In this document: one piece after another, positions 35,229 to 43,400 of the stretch
Layout of the letters: the number at the start of each line of letters is the position of its first letter
How positions within the stretch are numbered: position 1 is the first letter of the stretch
Assembly: GCA_028023455.1 (NCBI GenBank)
Contig: JAQFVV010012405.1
Coordinates: 8,043,291-8,107,290, forward strand
DNA from: Epiperipatus broadwayi
Lineage: Eukaryota; Onychophora; Udeonychophora; Euonychophora; Peripatidae
DNA length: 64,000 bases
Direction: 5' to 3'
Translations under genes and position numbers: made by a program
Notes under the pieces: generated by a model
The model's input: only the letters and a program-made list of their open reading frames with translations
What the model was told of the DNA's origin: nothing
The model's database searches: none

Positions 35229-36115
35229 TTATGTAATATAGAGGATTTGAAGACAGACTTTCAAGCTCCCTTCAGCTATTCACTCTTTCTAACATAATTG
35301 ATACACATGACCGCACATATATTTTCAATGGTATGGATAGCTGAAGAGTTGTAGGGTGGAGTAGATTGAAGCCTTTCCATTAAAGTTTGAAGATTTGCTT
35401 TCTGAATGTGAACTGAGCACTGATTATATGTGTGTGAGAGAGATGATGATCTTGATTAACTGATGAATGCTGATTCAGCATGAAATATATATATATATTG
35501 GAGGATCATTTACCTTTTTCACATGTGTGTGTTCATGTGTATCGGTTATATTAGATAGATTGGATAGCTGAAGGAGGCTTGGAAGTCTGAGTTCAAATCT
35601 CCTATATTACATTTAAACTCCAATTACATGAATTATGCTTGTATTTCAAAAAAATATTACAGATTCAGCCTGTATTCTGTCTATTCAATAGTCAAGATCC
35701 TATACATGAGGGGTCAGAGTGACTTAAAGTCAGCATGGGTATGACAATAATATTGGCATCAACAAGGGATTTCGGATTATCATCATCAAATTTTCACTGG
35801 TATGGATGGTTGAAGATTTTCAAGGTGGAGTAGATTGAAGGCTGTCCATTAAAATTTGAAGATTTGCTTTATTAATATAAACTGAGAACTGATTATATAT
35901 GTGTGTGTGAGAGAGGTGATAACCTTGACTAATTAATAAATGCTGGTTTAGCATGAAATACATATATTGGAGATTTATCTTTTTCGCATGTGTGTGTCAT
36001 GGGTATTAGTTATATTAGATAAAGTGGATAGCTGAAGGGAGAATGTAAGTGTTTAAACCCCTATATTACATTTAAACTCCAATTATATAAATTATGCTAT
36101 ATTTTAAAAATATTA
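35229..36115 (+). repeat. HH1 tandem dimer
   Basis: Two HH1 monomers lie head to tail with a period of about 459 bp (the 'ctatattacatttaaactcc' block recurs at 35602 and 36061). Monomer 1 is partial at its 5' side (about 35318-35620) and monomer 2 is whole (about 35621-36080). Each has the 'ttgaag.ctgtccattaa' block, a hammerhead segment, the 'cgcatgtgtgtg' block and a tRNA-B-box-like 'gagttcaaatc' or 'gtgtttaaacc'. The first ribozyme keeps its core. The second has lost CUGAUGA. A tandem array with one hammerhead per unit is the expected form of retrozymes and of satellite-type hammerheads. Confidence 0.85.
35454..35504 (+). ncRNA. Hammerhead ribozyme, HH1 tandem unit 1
   Basis: The core CUGAUGA at 35460-35466 is followed by stem II AUGCU-GAUUC-AGCAU (35467-35481) with five Watson-Crick pairs and GAAA (35482-35485). 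Stem III is an (AU)6 palindrome (35485-35496), the cleavage base is A at 35497, and stem I 3' strand starts UUGG (35498). The 5' strand UUAA (35456-35459) pairs with it through two A-U and two U-G pairs. The core is complete, stem I is weak, and the AU expansion in stem III is microsatellite-like. Confidence 0.7.
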
Positions 36116-36299
36116 TAATTAGTTATCATTTTATTTTCATAAATTTTTATCCAATATTTTACTCTATTCTGAGCTTGTATATCAATTTAGTGACATTATC
36201 TTAAGATATATGAATCTAAACTTGTAAAAATCTGAGTAAGAGCTACTCTCATACAAATACTTATTAAACAAATTCACTTTTCTTTATAACTATAATGAA

Positions 36300-36421
36300 G
36301 CTTGTTTTATTTAACTTAATCTGTCTGATAGCTTTTTCTTCTTATCCAGTTTGAAGAAGCTCTGAAGAAGACTGCTGAGCAGTTGAAATCTGTCAGACTG
36401 ATTAAGTTAAATAAAACAAGC
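36300..36421 (+). repeat. Perfect 21-bp terminal palindrome with hammerhead-like centre
   Basis: GCTTGTTTTATTTAACTTAAT at 36300-36320 is exactly inverted at 36401-36421. Between them is CTGAAGA (36362-36368), a hairpin ACTGC-TGA-GCAGT (36371-36383) and GAAA (36385-36388). The order is that of a hammerhead core, but CUGAUGA carries one change, stem II is offset by two bases, and stem I pairs in only two positions. Motifs of this 'ctgaagaagactgc...gaaa' kind are known from Penelope-type elements. It is probably a decayed relative. Confidence 0.6.
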
Positions 36422-36630
36422 ATTATTACAGTGATAAAAAAGTGGCTTTATTTCATTGTTTATAATTTTATCAATGCATACAGAAAGATATAAGGTGAAA
36501 GGAAGAATAGAATATAAATAAATATTGTTATCTAGAGCAGCGTTTCCCAACCTTTTTTGGCTGTGTTTTCTCATTCCTTCATTTGGTTTTCCCGAATTTG
36601 AGTCTGTTTTCTCTTTTTCGGAGCATCTTG

Positions 36631-36870
36631 CTATTGATTGGGCCATGGAGAGGATAAATCCAGCATGTCCCAAGTCATGGTAAAAATAACCTCAGGGGTT
36701 ATCAGGCTATCTCTTGTTCTTGTTTTCTTTATATTGTTCAGCATGAAGTTAATAGGATTAAAATTTTGATGATTAAATACTAGCTTACATCTAGTAATCC
36801 ACAATAGATGATCAAGAATTAACGAGAGTCTAATTTCTGGGTATGATGCTTTTTTGATACATTCTTTCAA
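36631..36870 (-). pseudogene. LINE C-terminal fragment nested in hAT
   Basis: A 79-codon frame with L-L-W-I-T-R-C-K-L-V-F-N followed by a basic stretch, resembling F-I-I-W-K-I-R-C-K-V-L-F in the LINE remnant at 2896-3498. It lies inside the hAT boundaries, so it inserted into the hAT before or after that element moved. No poly-A or TSD seen. Confidence 0.45.
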
Positions 36871-37059
36871 ATTAAATAATTTAGATTGATTTGCTTTTTT
36901 GTCATATTTCGTTTACTAATAAATGGTTTTAATAAAAACACAAAATTATAAAAAACCAATTAATATATTTTCTTATCATAATCAAATATTTTTATAAAAT
37001 AAATTTAATGAGGTCTTTGTGCTTGTTTCGAACAACATAATTATTTGAAATTTGGTTCA

Positions 37060-37481
37060 AAAGATGCGAGGTATACCCTTAAGTCTACAGCTGCGTTCGA
37101 TACTCATTTTTAAAAAAAAATATATGAAAAAAAAGCTCTTCCTACTAATTTCGTACTCGTAAATGGTAATAATAATTTAAGAGCTTTCTCAGAAAGTTGT
37201 TCATATTCTTTAATGTTTAACCAAAAATTAATTAGATTGTGTCGTTTGAATTCTACTGGTAAAGTTCTGTCACATCATAATTCTATTAAATTTTTTTTAT
37301 CCTTTATTGATAATGATGTAGCTTTTTCTAAATTTTCTGCATAGAAGGGGTTTGAAATCCAATTATCATTTGTGTTTTCGGGTTTTGGAAAATATTCCAT
37401 GAAAGACAATTTTAATCCTGTTAAATGTGCTATTATATTTTCTCGTATATCTTGAGACAGACTAACCTTATTTTCAAACAA
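37060..37481 (-). pseudogene. hAT transposase C-terminal fragment
   Basis: The first 68 codons contain L-T-G-L-K-L-S-F-M-E-Y-F-P and W-I-S-N-P-F, the pattern preceding the dimerisation domain in FAM200/ZBED-like hAT enzymes. After a stop at 37274, reading continues with P-V-E-F-K-R-H, then F-W-L-N-I-K-E-Y, then L-S-E-K-A-L-K-L-L-L-P-F, the hAT dimerisation core, and decays near 37120. The DDE catalytic region is absent. Confidence 0.75.
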
Positions 37482-37819
37482 AAAATATGTAGAGTTTCGA
37501 ATACTTCCAGTTGATTGTTTTCGATACTTATATATATTACTGTTTCCAAAAATTTAATTTCTTAATCATACTTTCAATTTTATCATTAACATTAAAGATC
37601 GTTATCGACTGTACATATTAACAACTTTACTGTATAATATTATTAATTAAAATAATTTATATGAATTATAGAAAAAAACGTTTCTATGATATTTTTACGA
37701 TTTAATTTTTTTTTTTTATGTCCGCCATTATTGATTATTTTTCGTGTACCACCAACCAACAACTCGCGTACCACCAGTGGTACGCGTACCACAGGTTGGG
37801 AAACACTGATCTAGAGTTT

Positions 37820-39940
37820 TATTCAAACTATAACTCAACCATAAAATCTGCAAAATTAAATGTCACAGTTTTGTATCATGACAATTTGAACCAACTTACA
37901 TTTATAAAATTCATGTAATCAAATTACTTCTGTTACTTTTTTCTTTTATGCTTTTAGAAGTTTTTTTTTAAAAAACTATTTCAGAACCATCTATTGTAAA
38001 TTTGAAGTCAATAGATAGTCAATGGTAGTGTTATCATATTGGTATGCCCTTAATAATTTTTCATTTATATAGCTTTCATTAGTGAGAACTTTGCATTTAA
38101 ACCTGGAACTATTGTAATTATATACCTAGTAACCGTTTTCATCTGCTTTATATTATCAAGCTAGAAAATGCTTAAGTTCTGAATTCAAAACAATTTACTT
38201 GCATGTGTGTTTACATATAAGTGTGTGTGTGTGTTACTATATCAGTAACTGTACATTTTAATAACCTCAGTTTTATATTCACTGTATACCTCTTCACTCT
38301 TTGTTTATGGTAGTTTGCAGTCATATATTCCTAGTTTAAATAATAAATTGATGATGGTGTTGTTATATTCACATCACCATCAGACTCATTTTACCTATAG
38401 CCTTTACCAGTGATGACTTTTTATTTAAAGTTGGAACTAGTTTATTTATCTATCTAGCAGCTGCTTTTATCTTTTTTACTCTATCAAAGCTAAAAGCATA
38501 TGTTAAGTGTAAGCAAAAAAAAAAATGTTATGTTTTGTTGATTTAATCTCTTTTTATGTACAAATGTGTATCTTAAGCATAATAGAATACATATACATAC
38601 AACTCAAAAAACAAATGTAGAATACACATGATAAAAAAATACTGTAATATATACATTAGATTTGCAGAATTTTGCAATTCATAAATACAATTGCATCAAA
38701 ACATAATAGAGAAAGAAGTGTGATGACCCAACACTTACAAAACCACTGCATCCTCTGACATACACTGTCATATTTGACCTTGCCTTCAGAAATGAACTAT
38801 TCTAGAATCCTTGCCTGATTCGCTAACACCCCATTGCTATTTTATAGGGTGAATCCTTTGTTGGAATTTGCACTCTGAATTCGAGTGTTCCCAGTAAGGT
38901 AAGGGATCTGACCATAAATTGTCAGTCTTTTTGGAGGCACGGCAGTGAGAGCACTAACTTCTGTCAATCTGAACAACTGAACATGTTCTCCAGTGAAACC
39001 TCTGCCTGCAGCAAGGGTCGGTGTCTTCACTAGTTACTAATAATACATCTATGCAGTGAGGCAAGTCCACCTAGGACTGGAAATGGCTATAACCACAGTC
39101 GACTCGAGGCAAGTGTCCAGTACAGCTGGAAACTTGAACTTGTAAGGCAGACTAATCATATAGCTGGAAGTGAGTTCCGTCATTCGGTAGTCATTCGGTA
39201 TGACTATCTCATCATTAATTGTATAAACTATATTTATATTATTGATTAACTAACGTGTGCGTACTTTGTAACTAATAAATTATACATGTTAATTGTTGCA
39301 TAGTTTGTCATTACTTTTTCTGTTGGTTTGGAACGGAACCTGCAAATCAAGCCAAATACAACATAAACAAAAAAAACCATTTACCACAATTAATTTAATA
39401 GCAAATCTATTTCTCCATCTCCCTTTGCCACCTAGTGTAAGCTTAAGTAATCAATAGATGACATATGAGAAGGCTTAATAAATTCCTACCCAGCGCTGTT
39501 TCCTGCAAATCAGTTTCTAATTTAAGGCTTTAGTGTTTTATTAGTGTTAAAGTAAGGAGGTTTAAACATTTTAAAAAATAACTGATATACTTAATGATTG
39601 GTAAATAAATAAGTTTTCATATGTTAATATATGAATATAGTTTATTATTAATTAATAAAGCTTTTTAACAACAAAAAAAGTTTTCATTAAATTCATTTTT
39701 TTTTCTTTAGAAATCTAAATAATAATTGTAAGTAAAACTTGGCCTCTTTTTTCTAAACATACACACATCTAATTAATTCAGCTCATAACTCATTTGGTAG
39801 TTGTTAAAATAAAGGCCATTGTAAGTTTTGACAAATAATTTTTCCACTAACTGAATAACAAATTTATAATCAAGCTTTATTTTATAATAATTACTATTAC
39901 ATATATATTATGCTTAAATGGAAGACAAATACATAGAATC
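37820..39940. other. Spacer, possible degenerate LTR at about 38720-39360
   Basis: Mostly AT-rich. Positions 38720-39360 are more GC-balanced than their surroundings and contain 'aataaattatacatg' (poly-A-signal-like) near 39275 and 'ttggtttggaacgg' near 39331. This hints at a solo LTR, but I found neither paired LTRs nor a TSD. A 62-codon minus frame at 38842-39030 has no known motif. Unresolved. Confidence 0.25.
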
Positions 39941-39944
39941 TTTT

Positions 39945-40015
39945 TTTTTCCATATGTCATAGCATCGGCCGGGACGCGAACCCACAACCGTCTGCAACCT
40001 ACAGCTTGTTTCCAA
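39945..40015 (-). repeat. Truncated tRNA-derived SINE
   Basis: The minus strand ends 'gtgggttcgcgtcccggccg' and 'atgctatgacatatgg' plus A-run, matching the 3' half of the 16588/35107 SINE. The A-box half is missing beyond 'agacggttg'. Confidence 0.8.
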
Positions 40016-40094
40016 TTTCTTTTTTTTTTAATTTCTCTAAATAATAATCAAATATTTTACCTTTACCTGAAGATATACGATGGTGGTATTTTAG

Positions 40095-40330
40095 ATGTGA
40101 TAATATATTAGACTGTTTCCATCATCTATCAATAAATGTTGAATGTTTAGAAAATTTTAAACTAGTTAAACTTTTTAAATGCAACAACTTGATAGTAATA
40201 TCACACAAATAGACAACACAGGTTAGTAAGTATTCAGTATAGCCCCGATGCTATGTTGAAGTGTGTAATTACTAACCTATATTATCTATTTGTGTGTGGT
40301 TGCTAACAAGTTGTATGTATTTGATAAGTT
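40095..40330. mobile_element. Foldback related to 11826-12305
   Basis: The arms 'cacacaaatagacaacacag' and the complementary 'tatctatttgtgtgtgg', and 'ggttagtaa' with 'ttactaacc', face each other. The left arm matches 'tccatcatctatcaataaat' of the first copy. It is shorter because the central SINE-like part is mostly deleted. Confidence 0.7.
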
Positions 40331-40860
40331 CATATACCAAAGTCTGTGCTCATATACCCTATATTACATATATATAGCCACAGATATATAACAAGCCTGT
40401 GTTTCAGTTATTACATTATAGAGATGTCTGCCCATCCTTGCATATGTATTAAATGGATTATGTCCTGTACATGTGGGGTTCAGATTGACCTTAGGTCAAC
40501 ATGGGTGTGACAATAATCTCAGCCTCAGGGTAGCCTTTGAGCATTCCATCATCAGATTTTCAATTGGATGGACGGTTGAAGAGTTGGAGTGTGGAGTGGA
40601 TTGAAGCCTGTCCATTAAACTATGAGGATAGTCTATCTTAATATATATCTGAGCACTTGTACTATATATGTGTGTAAAAGATGATAGTCTGGACCAACTG
40701 ATGATTGCTGGTTTAGCATGAAATACGTATATTGGTGATTATTTATCTTTTCAGCATATATGAGTTTAGGTGTATCAGTGTTATTAGATAGAGTGGAGAG
40801 AGGTGGGTGGTGTGAAAGTCTGTGCTCATATACCCTATATTACATAAATGCTTAAATAAA
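40331..40860 (+). repeat. HH1 repeat copy C with best ribozyme
   Basis: The monomer end ('aagtctgtgctcatatac') occurs at 40341 and again at 40817, giving a 476-bp period and one full HH1 monomer between two ends. It contains the 'cttaggtcaacatgggtgtg' block, the 'catcatcagattttc' block, the hammerhead at 40693-40736, and the region after it ending in a B-box-like segment 'gtgctcatatacc' that is more decayed than in other copies. Confidence 0.85.
40693..40736 (+). ncRNA. Hammerhead ribozyme, HH1 copy C
   Basis: Stem I 5' strand ACCAA (40693-40697) pairs perfectly with UUGGU (40732-40736). The core CUGAUGA is at 40698-40704. Stem II UUGCU-GGUUU-AGCAU (40705-40719) has four Watson-Crick pairs after an outer U-U, and GAAA is at 40720-40723. 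Stem III AUACGUAU (40723-40730) is a perfect palindrome: two pairs and an ACGU loop in a monomer, four pairs per strand in a dimer. The cleavage base is A at 40731, with cut after AUA. All core bases are present, making this the most convincing copy of the family. Confidence 0.92.
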
Positions 40861-41400
40861 AATGTTAAACCACATTTATTTTTGATAATATATTATTTAT
40901 ATGGCTTACTCTTTTACAATGAAAAATTGTATTAGAATATATGTAGAAAGTAGTCGTAATTTTTTAATTGATTAAACAATTTTTCAATTGTATCAAATAA
41001 TCAAAATAAATTATAATTCTCTAATAATAATTCATTATTGCAAACGAACTTAACAATTTATTTTAATGGCTGACATTTTATTAAGATAAATGATTTTAAC
41101 TACCTTCTTTTTTTAGCTTTGTGTTTGCAATTCATTCAATGGCTTATGTTACCATATATATATATATATGTTTTTATTTATATAGCTAAGTCTACCAATG
41201 GACTATTTTATTCTTTCATAGTTCATTTATTTAAATAGCTAATTCCATCATCGATTTTCGGACTATATAAACTTAGGATTCACTTCTATATATAGCCTAC
41301 GCTAGTGTTTATAGCTTGACGATCAATCTAACTGTTTTGGTATTTAAATATCGCAAGGTCACGTGAACAATAAACTGGTTAATTAAGCTGATTAATGTTG

Positions 41401-41566
41401 AAAACAAGACAAAACTCTCCATACCATAGTGCCACCCTGTGCCAACCAGAGTAATCAATGAATGCCAGAAGGCTTGTGCATAAAATCCCTATCTACTACC
41501 GTATGGAGAGTTTTGCCTTGTTTATAAACAATTATGTGCTAGTATAAGAGATGGTGATCATGTGGT
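41401..41566 (+). mobile_element. Short HH3 element with 14-bp TSD
   Basis: Flanked by GCTGATTAATGTTG (41387-41400) and GCTGATTAATATTG (41567-41580), one mismatch. The 166-bp insert has the HH3 ends ('aaaactctccata' and 'tatggagagttttgcc') and the tail 'caattatgtgctagtataag', but the middle with the ribozyme is deleted. With 6180-6338 it shows that short HH3 forms mobilise by themselves. Confidence 0.88.
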
Positions 41567-41580
41567 GCTGATTAATATTG

Positions 41581-42940
41581 GAGAGATTTTTTTAACTTGT
41601 ATTAGATTGATAACGATTGAAAAGATAATAATGCTAAATTTTACCAATACTTGATCTAATAATACATATTTTTAAAGAATTTAGCATCCTGTATGGTTTG
41701 ACGCAATGGGAAAATGGCAGATTATAGATATCAAAGTCCATTTTCTTCTTGCAATATTCAAACTTCTTATGAACTTCCAAGTGATAAATCATTTGATTAT
41801 TTTTTATTAATTACATAACAAGATTATTGTATAATGATTGGAACAATTACCATCACTATGATTTGAAATTCAAGACAGTGATAAAAAAATTTTCTTCAAA
41901 TCACAAATAGGCTTAAGGTTTTCATTAATGGAGCTACTTCATAATAGCCATTTAATAAAGGTATGGTGAACAATCTTTAAATAGCCTTTCATAAAAAAAA
42001 CAGTAATGCAAAAGGCACCACTCAGACTTGCCAATTACTGAATTGAGAATATTTAAATGTTTTTTAATCATTGTTTTTTTTTCTACTTAAAATAAATAAA
42101 TAGACATATGTTTACCAATCATATTGTTTGTTATGTAAGTATAATGATATATTGGTTGGTACAGCTATGTAAAAAAAAAAAATCTAAATCTACCAAATTT
42201 TCTCAGACCATATTCAAGCATATTCAAGCCCAGCTTTAAGGCATGATTGACAAGTTATTATTGCAATATGAGATCCTTTCGGCTATCCAGTATGAGCAGT
42301 AAATGTGTATCTAGTAAATAGTTATCTGAAGAATAAAGGTCCAAATTAAAATGGATTGATTAGATGAGTGCCCATGTACCAACTGCAAAAAAGAAAAAGA
42401 AAACATATAATATGAACTTCATTGCTGGGGGGAGAAATGTTATATACTTATATATATTCAGTTCATGTTTTTTTTTTCATTATTTTTTTAGCTATTAATT
42501 ACACCTTGTAAAAGAAATCATTATTTCAAGTTCTGATCACTAGAACATAAATATTTTTGATTTTGGTGATCAAATTGAAGCCTTGTCATTTTTAAAGTGT
42601 TCCTTTTATACTGATAGTTTATACCTGTTTGTTATGCCACAGACAAGTTTAAATTTACAGATTATTCAGTATAGACTATATGGTACTCTCTTCAGATTCA
42701 AAGTTCCATCTCATCATTACTTGCTAACCTATTATAGGGTTTCTTTTCTGTGATTTATATTATCACTTACATTTTATTTGTTCTCTGGAGCTCTAGATGT
42801 GCATTTATAAATGATCAATACCCTCAGACATATCCAACAACAATATACTAATAAGCTTAAGTCAAGAAGAAATGGGATCAAAAATTGACAGTTTATATAA
42901 TCAGACTTGGGGCTGGGTCTCTTCTTCTCAAATACTGCAA
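41581..42940. other. AT-rich spacer
   Basis: No gene or recognised repeat. Confidence 0.4.
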
Positions 42941-42944
42941 CAAT

Positions 42945-43400
42945 GCCCACTTTCTTTTTCTCCCCAACTCAGACTTTCACATGACCCACTACTCTCAGTG
43001 CCATCTTATATTGCTGACCAAGCTAATCACACACATGTTGAAAGAATAAATATAATCACCAGTATATGTATTTCATGCTAAACCAGCACTCATCAGTTGG
43101 TCCAGATTACCATCTCCACACATATATACAATCAGTGCTCAGCTTTATATTAAGATAGCCAATCCTCATCCTTTAACAGACAGGCTTCAAACTACTCCAA
43201 CCCACAACTCTTCAGCCTGATGGAACGAGTGCTGGTTTAGCACAAAATATATGTATTGGTGATTATTTATCTTTTCAACATGTGTGTGATCAGATTGGTC
43301 AGCAATATACGATGGCACTGAGAGTAGTGGTTCGTGTGAAAGTCTGAGTTCGAATCCTGCATATATTACATATATAAATGCAGGTTTAAGTCTGTACAAT
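42945..43400. repeat. HH1 head-to-head inverted pair
   Basis: One HH1 copy runs leftwards (about 43212 down to 42955) and a second runs rightwards (about 43228 to 43400) from a shared centre, so each carries the post-hammerhead region with a B-box-like 'gagttcgaatcc' (43336-43349 in the plus copy). The minus copy has the hammerhead with CUGAUGA at 43096-43090, stem II GUGCU-GGUUU-AGCAU and GAAA. The plus copy begins inside the ribozyme ('gagtgctggtttagcac') and has AAAA instead of GAAA. Head-to-head copies of this type are characteristic of Penelope-type insertion products. Confidence 0.8.
43056..43101 (-). ncRNA. Hammerhead ribozyme, HH1 copy D
   Basis: On the minus strand: stem I 5' ACCAA (43101-43097), core CUGAUGA (43096-43090), stem II GUGCU-GGUUU-AGCAU (43089-43075) with four Watson-Crick pairs and an outer G-U, and GAAA (43074-43071). 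Stem III AUACAUAU is a near-palindrome with one A-C, the cleavage base is A, and stem I 3' is CUGGU, pairing except for the first A-C. The core is fully conserved. Confidence 0.8.

Larger units (their letters stand above)
36538..37808 (-). mobile_element. hAT element with TIRs and perfect 8-bp TSD
   Basis: The ends are CAGCGTTTCCCAACC (36538-36552) and the complement GGTTGGGAAACACTG (37794-37808). A perfect ATCTAGAG lies at 36530-36537 and 37809-37816. On the minus strand 37481-37275 and beyond carries the C-terminal part of a hAT transposase. Inside at 36631-36880 is a fragment of LINE-type C-terminal domain, apparently nested. At 1271 bp it is an internally deleted, non-autonomous copy. Confidence 0.92.

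Noticed and set aside
35927-35978. Second hammerhead of the tandem HH1 dimer
   Set aside because: Stem II and GAAA are present, but the first core reads TTAATAA, so it is described as part of the repeat and not called a ribozyme.
38842-39030. 62-codon minus frame in a GC-balanced segment
   Set aside because: No domain or splice signals recognised. The segment may be an old LTR, but paired LTRs and TSD were not found.
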